Below, piece by piece: positions 8,409-17,702 of a stretch of 42,582 nucleotides of DNA. Below the pieces are notes generated by a model. It was given only the letters and a program-made list of their open reading frames with translations. It did no database searches and was not told the DNA's origin. Within the stretch, counting starts at the first letter, position 1; every line of letters starts with the position of its first letter. The stretch is from Actinobacteria bacterium OK074 (GTDB lineage Bacteria; Actinomycetota; Actinomycetes; Streptomycetales; Streptomycetaceae). The DNA lies in assembly GCA_001298575.1 (NCBI GenBank), contig LJCV01000291.1, positions 1 through 42,582 on the forward strand, in the 5' to 3' direction. The position numbers and the translations under genes are program-made.

Positions 8409-8753
8409 GTGTTCCGCCGTACCTTCTGGTTCACCACGGGCGTGGCCGCCGGTGTCTGGGCCACCACCAAGGTCAACCGCAAGCTGAAGCAGCTCACCCC
8501 GGAGAACCTCGCCGCGGCAGCCGCCAACAAGGCGCTGGAGACCGGCGCCCGCCTCAAGGACCGCGCGGTCGGTTTCGCGGTCGACGTCCGCGACAACATG
8601 GCGCGGCGCGAGGCGGAACTGGAGCAGGCGCTGGGCATCGACGCGGACCCCGAACTCCCCGCCCCCAGGCGGTTCGCCGCCATCGAGAACACCAACCACC
8701 CGGGATACATCGAGACCACGACGTACCCGTACAACCGGAATGAGGACCACTGA
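8409..8753 (+). CDS. Small conserved actinobacterial protein upstream of alaS (DUF6167-like)
   Basis: This 114-residue hypothetical protein has a weakly hydrophobic N-terminus (FRRTFWFTTGVAAGVWATT). An amphipathic alanine-rich helix (LTPENLAAAAANKALETGARL) follows, then a hydrophilic tail. The GTG start lies six bases past the previous stop. Its own stop (TGA) overlaps the alaS ATG, so the two are translationally coupled. I recall proteins of this type preceding alaS in streptomycetes, but I know of no assigned function. The family label is my recollection rather than a search result. Confidence 0.8.
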   Translation: MFRRTFWFTTGVAAGVWATTKVNRKLKQLTPENLAAAAANKALETGARLKDRAVGFAVDVRDNMARREAELEQALGIDADPELPAPRRFAAIENTNHPGYIETTTYPYNRNEDH

Positions 8754-11425
8754 TGGAGTCGGCTGAAATCCGCCGCCGCTGGTTGAGCTTCTTCGAGGAG
8801 CGCGGTCACACCGTCGTCCCTTCGGCGTCGCTCATCGCGGACGACCCGACTCTGCTGCTCGTCCCCGCCGGCATGGTGCCCTTCAAGCCCTACTTCCTGG
8901 GTGAGGTCAAGCCGCCCTTCAGCCGCGCCACCAGCGTGCAGAAGTGCGTGCGCACGCCCGACATCGAAGAGGTCGGCAAGACCACCCGCCACGGCACGTT
9001 CTTCCAGATGTGCGGCAACTTCTCCTTCGGCGACTACTTCAAGGAAGGCGCCATCACCTACGCCTGGGAGCTGCTCACCGCGCCCCAGGACAAGGGCGGT
9101 TACGGCCTCGACCCCGAGCGCCTGTGGGTGACGGTCTACCTCGACGACGACGAGGCCGAGACCATCTGGCGTGACAAGGTGGGCGTCCCCGCCGAGCGCA
9201 TCCAGCGCCTGGGCAAGAAGGACAACTACTGGTCCATGGGCGTCCCCGGACCCTGCGGCCCCTGTTCCGAGATCAACTACGACCGCGGCCCCGAGTTCGG
9301 CGTCGAGGGCGGCCCCGCCGTCAACGACGAGCGGTACGTGGAGATCTGGAACCTCGTCTTCATGCAGTACGAGCGCGGCGAGGGCATCGGCAAGGAGGAC
9401 TTCGAGATCCTCGGGGACCTGCCGAGCAAGAACATCGACACCGGTCTCGGCCTGGAACGCCTCGCCATGATTCTGCAGGGCGTGCAGAACATGTACGAGA
9501 TCGACACCTCCATGGCCGTCATCAACAAGGCCACCGAGCTGACCGGTGTCGAGTACGGCGCCGCCCACACCTCGGACGTGTCGCTGCGCGTGGTCACCGA
9601 CCACATGCGCACCTCCGTCATGCTCATCGGCGACGGCGTCACCCCCGGCAACGAGGGCCGCGGCTACGTCCTGCGCCGCATCATGCGCCGCGCCATCCGC
9701 AACATGCGCCTCCTCGGTGCCACCGGACCGGTCGTGCGGGACCTCGTCGACACCGTCATCGCCATGATGGGCCAGCAGTACCCGGAGCTGGTCTCCGACC
9801 GCGAGCGGATCGAGAAGGTCGCCCTCGCCGAGGAGGCCGCCTTCCTCAAGGCCCTCAAGGGCGGTACCAACATCCTCGACACCGCCGTCACCGAGACCAA
9901 GCAGGCCGGCGGCACCGTCCTCTCCGGCGACAAGGCGTTCCTGCTCCACGACACCTGGGGCTTCCCCATCGACCTCACCCTGGAGATGGCCGCCGAACAG
10001 GGCGTCTCGGTGGACGAGGACGGCTTCCGCCGCCTGATGAAGGAGCAGCGGGACCGCGCCAAGGCCGACGCCCGCGCCAAGAAGACCGGCCACGCCGACC
10101 TCGGCGCCTACCGCGACATCGCCGACGCCGCCGGCGAGACCGACTTCATCGGCTACTCCGACATCGAGGGCGAGTCCACCGTCGTCGGCATCCTCGTCGA
10201 CGGCCTCTCCTCCCCGGTCGCCACCGAGGGCGACGAGGTCGAGATCGTCCTGGACCGCACCCCGTTCTACGCCGAGGGCGGCGGCCAGATCGGCGACACC
10301 GGCCGCATCAGGGTGGACACCGGCGCCGTCGTCGAGATCCGCGACTGCCAGAAGCCGGTCCCGGGCGTGTACGTGCACAAGGGTGTCGTCCAGGTCGGCG
10401 AGGTCACCGTCGGTGCCAAGGCCCAGGCCACCATCGACGTCCGCCGCCGCACCGCCATCGCCCGCGCCCACTCGGCCACCCACCTCACCCACCAGGCCCT
10501 GCGCGACGCGCTCGGCCCGACGGCCGCCCAGGCCGGTTCCGAGAACCAGCCCGGCCGCTTCCGCTTCGACTTCGGCTCCCCGTCCGCCGTTCCGACGGCC
10601 GTGATGACCGACGTCGAGCAGAAGATCAACGAGGTGCTCGCCCGCGACCTGGACGTACGCGCCGAGGTCATGGGCATCGACGAGGCCAAGAAGCAGGGAG
10701 CCATCGCCGAGTTCGGCGAGAAGTACGGCGAGCGGGTGCGCGTCGTGACCATCGGCGACTTCTCCAAGGAGCTGTGCGGCGGCACGCACGTGCACAACAC
10801 CTCCCAGCTGGGCCTGGTGAAGCTGCTCGGCGAGTCGTCGATCGGCTCCGGCGTACGCCGTATCGAGGCCCTGGTCGGCGTGGACGCCTACAACTTCCTT
10901 GCCCGTGAGCACACGGTCGTCGCCCAGCTCCAGGAGCTGATCAAGGGCCGTCCGGAGGAACTGCCGGAGAAGGTCTCCGCCATGCTCGGCAAGCTCAAGG
11001 ACGCCGAGAAGGAGATCGAGAAGTTCCGCGCGGAGAAGGTGCTCCAGGCCGCCGCCGGTCTCGTCGAGTCCGCCCAGGACGTCCGCGGGCTCGCCCTGGT
11101 CACCGGCCAGGTGCCGGACGGTACGACCGCCGACGACCTGCGCAAGCTGGTCCTCGACGTGCGCGGTCGCATCCAGGGCGGCCGCGCCGCCGTGGTCGCC
11201 CTGTTCACCGTGAACAACGGCAAGCCGCTCACGGTCATCGCCACCAACGAGGCCGCCCGCGAGCGCGGCCTCAAGGCCGGTGACCTGGTCCGTACCGCCG
11301 CCAAGACCCTCGGCGGCGGTGGCGGCGGCAAGCCGGACGTGGCCCAGGGCGGCGGCCAGAACGCGGCCGCCGTCGGCGAGGCCGTGGCCGCCGTCGAGCG
11401 GCTGGTGGCCGAGACCGCCAAGTAG
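8753..11425 (+). CDS. alaS: Alanyl-tRNA synthetase
   Basis: It charges tRNA-Ala and clears Ser/Gly mischarging. The 890-residue protein has the class II aminoacylation core at the N-terminus (KCVRTPDIEEVGKTTRHGTF, MCGNFSFGDYFKEGA, GLGLERLAMILQG). A tRNA-recognition domain follows. The editing domain has its zinc-type ligands H573-S-A-T-H577 and C675-G-G-T-H679. The C-terminal oligomerisation/C-Ala part ends in a glycine-rich segment (LGGGGGGKPDVAQGGG). Start and upstream stop overlap as TGATG. It is followed 45 bases later by ruvX, a common bacterial order. All catalytic and editing motifs look intact. Confidence 0.98.
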   Translation: MESAEIRRRWLSFFEERGHTVVPSASLIADDPTLLLVPAGMVPFKPYFLGEVKPPFSRATSVQKCVRTPDIEEVGKTTRHGTFFQMCGNFSFGDYFKEGAITYAWELLTAPQDKGGYGLDPERLWVTVYLDDDEAETIWRDKVGVPAERIQRLGKKDNYWSMGVPGPCGPCSEINYDRGPEFGVEGGPAVNDERYVEIWNLVFMQYERGEGIGKEDFEILGDLPSKNIDTGLGLERLAMILQGVQNMYEIDTSMAVINKATELTGVEYGAAHTSDVSLRVVTDHMRTSVMLIGDGVTPGNEGRGYVLRRIMRRAIRNMRLLGATGPVVRDLVDTVIAMMGQQYPELVSDRERIEKVALAEEAAFLKALKGGTNILDTAVTETKQAGGTVLSGDKAFLLHDTWGFPIDLTLEMAAEQGVSVDEDGFRRLMKEQRDRAKADARAKKTGHADLGAYRDIADAAGETDFIGYSDIEGESTVVGILVDGLSSPVATEGDEVEIVLDRTPFYAEGGGQIGDTGRIRVDTGAVVEIRDCQKPVPGVYVHKGVVQVGEVTVGAKAQATIDVRRRTAIARAHSATHLTHQALRDALGPTAAQAGSENQPGRFRFDFGSPSAVPTAVMTDVEQKINEVLARDLDVRAEVMGIDEAKKQGAIAEFGEKYGERVRVVTIGDFSKELCGGTHVHNTSQLGLVKLLGESSIGSGVRRIEALVGVDAYNFLAREHTVVAQLQELIKGRPEELPEKVSAMLGKLKDAEKEIEKFRAEKVLQAAAGLVESAQDVRGLALVTGQVPDGTTADDLRKLVLDVRGRIQGGRAAVVALFTVNNGKPLTVIATNEAARERGLKAGDLVRTAAKTLGGGGGGKPDVAQGGGQNAAAVGEAVAAVERLVAETAK

Positions 11426-11470
11426 CAGCAGGTCCGGAAGTAAGAAACCCAGTAGGAATCGGTCGGGAAA

Positions 11471-11935
11471 ATGCGTAGAGGACGTCGGCTCGCCATCGAC
11501 GTCGGGGATGCCCGGATCGGGGTCGCCTCGTGCGACCCCGACGGGATCCTCGCCACACCGGTGGAGACGGTCCCGGGGCGTGACATCCCGGCAGCTCAGC
11601 GCAGGCTGAAGCAACTGGTCGAGGAGTACGAGCCGATCGAGGTCGTCGTCGGGCTCCCGCGTTCCCTCCAGGGGGGCGAGGGCCCGGCCGCGGCCAAGGT
11701 CCGCGCTTTCGTACAGGTGTTTGCCGGTGCGATCGCGCCCGTTCCGGTACGACTGGTGGACGAGCGGATGACCACCGTGACGGCCGGTCAGAGCCTGCGC
11801 GCCTCCGGTGTGACCTCGAAGAAGGGCCGGTCCGTCATCGACCAGGCCGCCGCTGTGATCATCCTCCAGCAGGCGCTGGAATCCGAACGGGTGTCAGGAA
11901 GGTCTCCTGGCGAGGGCGTCGAAGTGGTCATCTGA
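11471..11935 (+). CDS. ruvX: Holliday junction resolvase-like RNase H-fold protein (RuvX/YqgF)
   Basis: This 154-residue protein has the RNase H-like fold. The usual acidic residues are visible: D10 in AIDVGDARIGVA, the VVGLPRSLQG loop, E in VDERMTT, and D in KKGRSVIDQAAAVIILQ. YqgF family members are proposed to act in Holliday junction resolution or in 16S rRNA 5' end processing, and the second role is better supported in E. coli. The gene follows alaS and precedes mltG, a conserved order, and is likely in the same transcript. The C-terminus is short and acidic (SPGEGVEVVI). Confidence 0.9.
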   Translation: MRRGRRLAIDVGDARIGVASCDPDGILATPVETVPGRDIPAAQRRLKQLVEEYEPIEVVVGLPRSLQGGEGPAAAKVRAFVQVFAGAIAPVPVRLVDERMTTVTAGQSLRASGVTSKKGRSVIDQAAAVIILQQALESERVSGRSPGEGVEVVI

Positions 11936-12007
11936 TCGCGATACGGTAACGTTCCGCGCGACTGCGGCGCTGTTCGAACAGTCACCGCACAGCAAGAGGC
12001 GGAACGG

Positions 12008-12030
12008 ACGTGGTGCCGACGACACCACGT
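12008..12030 (+). other. Hairpin in the mltG leader
   Basis: ACGTGGTG and CACCACGT form an 8-bp stem with a 7-nt loop about 30 bases upstream of the mltG start, within the 124-nt ruvX-mltG gap. Its role is unclear; no promoter was recognised with confidence. Confidence 0.4.
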
Positions 12031-12059
12031 ATTCGCCGCCTCGCGGCTCTAGGGGATCG

Positions 12060-13850
12060 ATGACCGAGTATGGCCGGGGCCCAGGCTCCGAACCGTGGCA
12101 TCCCGAGGACCCGTTGTTCGGGGACGAGGGATGGGGAGGACAGCAGGCGCAGGCCGCCGCGTCCCCCTACGGCGGCCAGCCGCAGCACTACTCGCAGCCG
12201 CAGCAACAGCACTACGGCGACTGGGGGCACGGCCAGCAGGCCGGGTACGACCAGGGTCAGCAGCAGTACCCGCAGCAGCAGCCCCAGTACACCGGCCAGG
12301 AGCAGCCGCAGTACCCCGACCAGAACGGCCAGGGCTACCCCGGACAGCAGTACCCCGGGCAGCCCGACCAGAACTACCCCGGGCAGGGCGGCCAGAGCTA
12401 CGCGGGTCACATGCCGCAGCAGCAGTACGGCAACGGTGGCTGGGACGGCGGGACACAGACGCAGATCCCCTACGCCGCCGACCCCAGTGACCCCTACGGG
12501 GCCCAGAGTGCCGCGTACAACGGCGAGCAGCCCGACTTCTACCAGACGCCCGACGCGTACCCGCCCCCGGAACCGCCGAACCGGCGCCGTACCGAGCCCG
12601 AACCGGAGCCCGAGGCCAACCCGGAGACGGGCTGGGACCCGGGCCCGGACCAGGGCGAACACGCGTTCTTCGCGGACGGTGCCGACGGGGACGACGAGAC
12701 CGACGACGACGGCAGGGGCCGCCGCGGCGGCAAAGGAAAAGGCAAGAGCAAAGGCGCCAAGAAACGCCGCAACGGCTGTGCCTGCCTGGTGGTCGTGCTC
12801 GTCTTCGGCGGCGGTCTCGGCGGCGTCGGCTATTTCGGCTGGCAGTTCTACCAGAACCGTTTCGGCCCGGTTCCCGACTACGCGGGCGACGGCACCGGCA
12901 CAAAGGTCACCATCACCATCAAAAAGGGGTCCGGCGGTTATGCCATCGGGCAGGCCCTGAAAGAGGCGGGCGTCGTCAAGAGCGTCGACGCATTCGTCGC
13001 CGCACAGTCGAAGAACCCCAAGGGCAACACCATTCAGGCGGGCACCTACACCCTCAAGAAGGAAATGTCGGGGGCCAGCGCCGTCACCCTCATGCTGAGC
13101 CCGGCCAGCCGCAACAACCTGGTCATCTACGAGGGTGAACGCAACGCCACGGTCTACGCGGCCATCGACAAACGCCTCGGTCTGGACTCCGGCACGACCA
13201 AGGGCGTCGCCAAGAAGAAATACGCCTCACTGGGCCTGCCGAGCTGGGCGAACAGCAGCAAGGAGATCAAGGACCCGCTGGAGGGATTCCTCTTCCCGTC
13301 CGCCTACCCGGTGGCCAAGGGCATGAAGCCCGAAGCCGTCCTGAAGGAAATGGTCTCCCAGGCCGCGACAAAGTACGAGGAATACGGCATCGCCACCAAG
13401 TACAAATCCCTCGGCCTCTCCAGCCCGCTGCAACTCCTCACCGTCGCAAGCCTCGTCAATGCCGAGGGGAACAACAAGAGCGATTACGAAAAGGTCGCCC
13501 GGGTCGTCTACAACCGGCTCAAGCCGGACAACACCGAGACCTACGGCCTGCTCGACTTCGACTCCACGGTCAACTACCTCAAGGGCGAGTCGAAGCTCAA
13601 CACCGGCTCGGTCAGCTCGCTGCGGCAGATCGACGACCCGTACAACACGTACAAGATCAAGGGCCTGCCGCCCGGACCGATCGACAACCCCGGTGACGTC
13701 GCCATCAAGGCCGCCATCAGCCCCGCCACGGGCAACTGGTACTACTTCGTCTCGGTCAGCAAGGACAAGACCCTCTTCGCCGAGACCAACGAAGAGCAGA
13801 ACGCCAACCGCCAGCAGTACCTCGAAGAGCAGGAAGCGCAGAACAACTGA
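12060..13850 (+). CDS. mltG: Endolytic peptidoglycan transglycosylase MltG with long Gln/Tyr-rich N-terminus
   Basis: MltG cleaves nascent glycan strands at the outer face of the membrane and so sets strand length. The 596 residues begin with about 215 residues of low complexity. This part is rich in Gln, Tyr, Pro and Gly and has repeats such as QQYPGQPDQNYPGQGGQ. An acidic stretch and a Lys/Arg patch (KGKGKSKGAKKRRNG) follow, then one transmembrane helix at about 239-262, then the YceG domain to the end. The likely catalytic glutamate is E469 in ASLVNAEGNNKSDYEKVA, followed by VARVVYNRL. Topology is N-in with the enzyme outside. E. coli MltG is about 340 residues and lacks this cytoplasmic tail. 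Lysine AAA codons are commoner here than in neighbouring genes. It precedes aroE by two bases. Confidence 0.93.
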   Translation: MTEYGRGPGSEPWHPEDPLFGDEGWGGQQAQAAASPYGGQPQHYSQPQQQHYGDWGHGQQAGYDQGQQQYPQQQPQYTGQEQPQYPDQNGQGYPGQQYPGQPDQNYPGQGGQSYAGHMPQQQYGNGGWDGGTQTQIPYAADPSDPYGAQSAAYNGEQPDFYQTPDAYPPPEPPNRRRTEPEPEPEANPETGWDPGPDQGEHAFFADGADGDDETDDDGRGRRGGKGKGKSKGAKKRRNGCACLVVVLVFGGGLGGVGYFGWQFYQNRFGPVPDYAGDGTGTKVTITIKKGSGGYAIGQALKEAGVVKSVDAFVAAQSKNPKGNTIQAGTYTLKKEMSGASAVTLMLSPASRNNLVIYEGERNATVYAAIDKRLGLDSGTTKGVAKKKYASLGLPSWANSSKEIKDPLEGFLFPSAYPVAKGMKPEAVLKEMVSQAATKYEEYGIATKYKSLGLSSPLQLLTVASLVNAEGNNKSDYEKVARVVYNRLKPDNTETYGLLDFDSTVNYLKGESKLNTGSVSSLRQIDDPYNTYKIKGLPPGPIDNPGDVAIKAAISPATGNWYYFVSVSKDKTLFAETNEEQNANRQQYLEEQEAQNN

Positions 13851-13852
13851 CC

Positions 13853-14692
13853 ATGACGGCCGCCACCGCCACCAAGAACCGGGCCGCCGTGCTCGGCTCC
13901 CCGATCGCCCACTCGCTCTCCCCGGTGCTGCACCGCGCCGCATACGCCGAACTGGGGCTCGGCGACTGGTCCTACGACCGGTTCGAGGTGGACGAGGCGG
14001 GGCTGCCCGGGTTCTTCGGGAAACTCGGACCCGAGTGGGCGGGGCTGTCGCTGACCATGCCGCTGAAGCGGGCGGTCATCCCGCTGCTCGACGAGGTCAG
14101 CGAGACGGCCGCCTCCGTCGAGGCGGTCAACACCGTCGTGTTCACCGAGGACGGGCGGCGCCTCGGCGACAACACCGACATCCCCGGGATGGTCGCCGCC
14201 CTGCGCGAGCGCGGCATCGAACAGGTCGACACGGCCGCGATCCTCGGCGCGGGCGCCACCGCCTCCTCCGCGCTCGCCGCACTCGCCCGGATCTGCACCG
14301 GCGAGGTCGTCGTGTACGTCCGCAGCCTGGGGCGCGCCGCCGAGATGCGGCAGTGGGGCGAGCGGCTCGACGTCGAGGTGCGCACGGCCGACTGGTCGGA
14401 TGCGGCCGACGCCCTGCACGCACCCCTGGTGATCGCCACCACCCCCGCCGGCACCACGGACGCGTTGGCCGCCGCCGTACCGGAACGCCCGGCGACCCTC
14501 TTCGACGTCCTCTACGACCCCTGGCCGACTGACCTGGCCGCCCGCTGGTCCGGGTACGGCGGCGCGGTCGTCGGCGGTCTCGACCTGCTCGTCCACCAGG
14601 CGGTCCTCCAGGTCGAGCAGATGACGGGCCGCTCCCCGGCGCCGCTGGACACCCTGCGCAAGGCGGGCGAACAGGCGCTGGCGGCCCGCTGA
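13853..14692 (+). CDS. aroE: Shikimate dehydrogenase (NADP+)
   Basis: It reduces 3-dehydroshikimate to shikimate, the fourth step of the shikimate pathway. The length of 279 residues is normal. The shikimate-binding serines are in GSPIAHSLSP (S21, S23), the catalytic Lys is K72 in SLTMPLK, N93 is in EAVNTV, and the catalytic Asp is D109 in GDNTD. The dinucleotide-binding loop is LGAGATASSA. The start lies two bases past the mltG stop, so it is probably coupled. A hairpin 5 bases past its stop separates it from aroC. Confidence 0.95.
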   Translation: MTAATATKNRAAVLGSPIAHSLSPVLHRAAYAELGLGDWSYDRFEVDEAGLPGFFGKLGPEWAGLSLTMPLKRAVIPLLDEVSETAASVEAVNTVVFTEDGRRLGDNTDIPGMVAALRERGIEQVDTAAILGAGATASSALAALARICTGEVVVYVRSLGRAAEMRQWGERLDVEVRTADWSDAADALHAPLVIATTPAGTTDALAAAVPERPATLFDVLYDPWPTDLAARWSGYGGAVVGGLDLLVHQAVLQVEQMTGRSPAPLDTLRKAGEQALAAR

Positions 14693-14696
14693 GCGG

Positions 14697-14725
14697 CCTC
14701 GGCGGGGCCCCCTCGGCCCCGGAGG
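14697..14725 (+). terminator. Hairpin after aroE
   Basis: CCTC/GAGG and GGGGCC/GGCCCC form a stem with a 5-nt loop and a small internal mismatch, starting five bases past the aroE stop. It may only partly stop transcription, since aroC follows about 170 bases later. The rest of the gap to 14898 shows a CGTACGCG/CGCGTACG inverted repeat near 14840 but no gene. Confidence 0.5.
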
Positions 14726-14898
14726 GCTCCCGGCGACGGCCGTGTCCGTCCGTCTGATGGACCGGCGGGCGGATTCCGGGCCCGGACATGGGAGGATCGG
14801 GGGTGGCGGGCCGGAGCCGCGCAGCTGGTCACGCCGTAGCCGTACGCGAGGACGCGCGTACGCAGGCAGTACCAGGGCGCGAGTACCGAGGAGCACCG

Positions 14899-16083
14899 TT
14901 GAGCAGGTTGCGTTGGCTGACCGCGGGGGAGTCCCATGGTCCCGCACTCGTGGCGACGCTGGAGGGTCTTCCCGCCGGTGTGCCGATCACGACGGAGATG
15001 GTGGCCGATCATCTGGCGCGGCGGCGGCTCGGTTATGGGCGTGGTGCCCGGATGAAGTTCGAGCGGGACGAGGTCACCTTCCTGGGCGGGGTCCGGCACG
15101 GTCTGACGCTGGGTTCCCCGGTGGCGGTCATGGTGGGCAACACCGAGTGGCCGAAGTGGGAGCAGGTCATGGCCGCCGACCCGGTGGACGAGGACGTCCT
15201 CGCCGGGCTGGCCCGCAACGCCCCGCTGACCCGCCCCCGCCCCGGCCACGCCGACCTGGCGGGTATGCAGAAGTACGGGTTCGACGAGGCCCGGCCGATC
15301 CTGGAGCGGGCCTCCGCCCGGGAGACGGCCGCCCGGGTCGCGCTGGGCGCGGTGGCGCGCTCGTACCTGAAGGAGACGGCCGGGATCGAGGTCGTGTCGC
15401 ACGTGGTCGAGCTGGCCGCGGCGAAGGCGCCCTACGGTGTCTACCCGACCCCCGCCGACGTCGAGCGGCTGGACGCCGATCCGGTGCGCTGCCTGGACGA
15501 GGACGCGTCGAAGGCGATGGTCGCGGAGATCGACCAGGCCCACAAGGACGGCGACACCCTGGGCGGTGTGGTCGAGGTCCTCGCTTACGGTGTTCCCGTC
15601 GGGCTGGGCTCGCACGTGCACTGGGACCGGCGTCTGGACGCCCGGCTGGCCGCCGCCCTGATGGGCATCCAGGCCATCAAGGGCGTCGAGGTCGGCGACG
15701 GCTTCGGCCTGGCCCGGGTGCCCGGTTCACAGGCGCACGACGAGATCGAGTCCACCCCCGAAGGCATCCGGCGCAGCACCGGCCGCTCCGGCGGCACCGA
15801 GGGCGGCCTGACCACCGGCGAACTGCTGCGCGTACGGGCGGCGATGAAGCCGATCGCGACCGTGCCGCGCGCGCTGAGGACCGTGGACGTCGTCACCGGC
15901 GAGGCCACCCAGGCGCACCACCAGCGCTCCGACGTGTGTGCGGTGCCGGCGGCGGGGATCGTGGCCGAGGCCATGGTCGCCCTCGTCCTGGCGGACGCGG
16001 TGGCGGAGAAGTTCGGCGGCGACAGCGTGCCCGAGACCCGCCGCAACGTGCGCTCCTACCTCGACAACCTGGCGATCCGGTGA
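14899..16083 (+). CDS. aroC: Chorismate synthase
   Basis: It converts 5-enolpyruvylshikimate-3-phosphate to chorismate using reduced FMN. The 394-residue protein shows the family signatures GESHGPALVATLEG, GRGARMKFERDEV, RPRPGHADLAGMQKYGF, ERASARETAARVALG and GRSGGTEGG. I chose the rare TTG at 14899. It yields the canonical SRLRWLTAGESHG N-terminus and has GAGGAG at good spacing, while the upstream in-frame extension does not resemble the family. Its stop overlaps the aroK GTG start (GTGA), so aroC, aroK and aroB are translationally chained. Confidence 0.96.
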   Translation: MSRLRWLTAGESHGPALVATLEGLPAGVPITTEMVADHLARRRLGYGRGARMKFERDEVTFLGGVRHGLTLGSPVAVMVGNTEWPKWEQVMAADPVDEDVLAGLARNAPLTRPRPGHADLAGMQKYGFDEARPILERASARETAARVALGAVARSYLKETAGIEVVSHVVELAAAKAPYGVYPTPADVERLDADPVRCLDEDASKAMVAEIDQAHKDGDTLGGVVEVLAYGVPVGLGSHVHWDRRLDARLAAALMGIQAIKGVEVGDGFGLARVPGSQAHDEIESTPEGIRRSTGRSGGTEGGLTTGELLRVRAAMKPIATVPRALRTVDVVTGEATQAHHQRSDVCAVPAAGIVAEAMVALVLADAVAEKFGGDSVPETRRNVRSYLDNLAIR

Positions 16084-16598
16084 GCCTGCTGCCGGTGATC
16101 GTCCTCGTCGGACCGATGGGCGTCGGCAAGTCGACGGTCGGGCAGCTGCTCGCCGGGCGCCTGGGCTGCGGCTACCGCGACACGGACGACGACATCGTCG
16201 CCGAGCGGGGCCGCACCATCGCCGAGATCTTCGTGGACGAGGGCGAGGAAGCCTTCCGGGCCGTCGAAAAGGCCGCGGTGGCACGGGCGTTGGCCGGACA
16301 CGACGGCGTCCTCGCGCTGGGTGGCGGCGCCATCCTGGACGCCGGCACGCGTGAACTCCTGGCTGGACGCCGGGTGGTGTATCTGTCGATGGATGTCGAG
16401 GAAGCGGTGCGGCGCACCGGGCTGAACGCGGCCCGGCCACTGCTGGCCGTCAACCCCCGCCGGCAGTGGCGGGACTTGATGGAGGCCCGCCGCCACCTGT
16501 ACGAGGGGGTCGCCACCGCGGTGGTGGCCACGGACGGCCGCACCCCCGAAGAGGTTGCCCAAGCCGCCCTGGACGCACTGGAGTTGAAGGACGTATGA
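16080..16598 (+). CDS. aroK: Shikimate kinase
   Basis: It phosphorylates shikimate at the 3-hydroxyl using ATP. The 172-residue protein has a Walker A at G11-PMGVGK-S18, a shikimate-binding Asp in RDTDDDIV (D36), Arg in EAFRAVEK, the glycine loop LGGGAI, and a lid region with Arg around NAARPLL. The GTG start overlaps the aroC stop by four bases, and the stop overlaps the aroB ATG (ATGA). It is a cytoplasmic monomer in known cases. Nothing unusual is seen. Confidence 0.95.
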   Translation: MSLLPVIVLVGPMGVGKSTVGQLLAGRLGCGYRDTDDDIVAERGRTIAEIFVDEGEEAFRAVEKAAVARALAGHDGVLALGGGAILDAGTRELLAGRRVVYLSMDVEEAVRRTGLNAARPLLAVNPRRQWRDLMEARRHLYEGVATAVVATDGRTPEEVAQAALDALELKDV

Positions 16599-17686
16599 GC
16601 GAGTCGGTGACGAGGGTCCAGGTCGGCGGCACGGCGGGCAACGACCCGTACGAGGTGCTGATCGGCCGTCAACTCCTGGGCGAACTGGGCGGGTTGATCG
16701 GCGAGAAGGCCCAACGGGTCGCGATCGTGCACCCGGAGGCGCTGGCCGAGACCGGTGAGGCGCTCCGCGCCGATCTGGCCGGACAGGGCTACGAGGTCGT
16801 CGCCATCCAGGTGCCCAACGCCGAGGAGGCCAAGACCGCCGAGGTCGCCGCGTACTGCTGGAAGGCGCTGGGTCAGTCCGGGTTCACGCGGACCGACGTG
16901 ATCGTGGGCGTCGGCGGCGGCGCCACCACCGACCTCGCCGGGTTCGTGGCCGCGACCTGGCTGCGCGGCGTGCGCTGGATCGCCGTGCCGACCACCGTGC
17001 TCGCCATGGTGGACGCGGCGGTCGGTGGCAAGACCGGCATCAACACCGCCGAGGGCAAGAACCTGGTGGGCGCCTTCCACCCGCCCGCGGGCGTGCTGTG
17101 CGACCTGGCGGCGCTGGACTCGCTGCCGGTCAACGACTACGTGTCCGGGCTCGCCGAGATCATCAAGGCCGGTTTCATCGCCGACCCGGCCATCCTGGAA
17201 CTCATCGAGTCCGACCCGCAGGCCGCGCGCACCCCGGCGGGCCCGCACACCGCCGAGCTGATCGAGCGCTCCATCCGGGTCAAGGCCGAAGTGGTCTCCT
17301 CCGACCTCAAGGAGTCGGGCCTGCGGGAGATCCTCAACTACGGCCACACGCTCGCCCACGCCATCGAGAAGAACGAGCGGTACAAGTGGCGGCACGGCGC
17401 CGCCGTCGCCGTCGGCATGCACTTCGCCGCCGAACTCGGCCGTCTCGCGGGCCGGTTGGACGACGCGACCGCCGACCGGCACCGTACGGTCCTGGAGTCG
17501 GTGGGGCTGCCGCTGCACTACCGGCACGACCAGTGGCCCAAGTTGCTCGAAGCGATGAAGGTCGACAAGAAGTCGCGCGGCAACCTGCTCCGCTTCATCG
17601 TCCTCGACGGCCTGGCCAAACCGACGGTCCTGGAGGGCCCCGACCCGGCGGTGCTGCTCGCCGCGTACGGGGAAGTCGGCGAGTAG
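16595..17686 (+). CDS. aroB: 3-dehydroquinate synthase
   Basis: It cyclises DAHP to 3-dehydroquinate, the second shikimate-pathway step, using NAD+ and a divalent metal. The 363-residue length is normal. Motifs include the NAD-binding GVGGGATTDLAGFVAATW, the VPTTVLAMVDAAVGGKTGIN segment with catalytic lysine, and the metal histidines in LNYGHTLAHAIE and the HGAAVAVGMHFA region. The ATG overlaps the aroK stop by four bases. It ends the aroCKB unit; a structured hairpin follows 17 bases later. Confidence 0.97.
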   Translation: MSESVTRVQVGGTAGNDPYEVLIGRQLLGELGGLIGEKAQRVAIVHPEALAETGEALRADLAGQGYEVVAIQVPNAEEAKTAEVAAYCWKALGQSGFTRTDVIVGVGGGATTDLAGFVAATWLRGVRWIAVPTTVLAMVDAAVGGKTGINTAEGKNLVGAFHPPAGVLCDLAALDSLPVNDYVSGLAEIIKAGFIADPAILELIESDPQAARTPAGPHTAELIERSIRVKAEVVSSDLKESGLREILNYGHTLAHAIEKNERYKWRHGAAVAVGMHFAAELGRLAGRLDDATADRHRTVLESVGLPLHYRHDQWPKLLEAMKVDKKSRGNLLRFIVLDGLAKPTVLEGPDPAVLLAAYGEVGE

Positions 17687-17702
17687 CCGACTCCCGTGGC
17701 GC

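Noticed and set aside
7946..11614. Very long minus-strand open frame (over 1200 codons) opposite alaS
   Set aside because: It is an antisense shadow created by high G+C third positions of alaS and neighbours; its composition (Leu/Val/Asp/Gly-rich, no domain pattern) is typical of such shadows.
12180..12420. Repetitive CAGCAG/TACCCCGG-rich DNA resembling a tandem repeat or CRISPR-like array
   Set aside because: It is in-frame coding sequence for the Gln/Tyr/Pro/Gly-rich MltG tail; repeats are irregular, with no conserved repeat-spacer structure.
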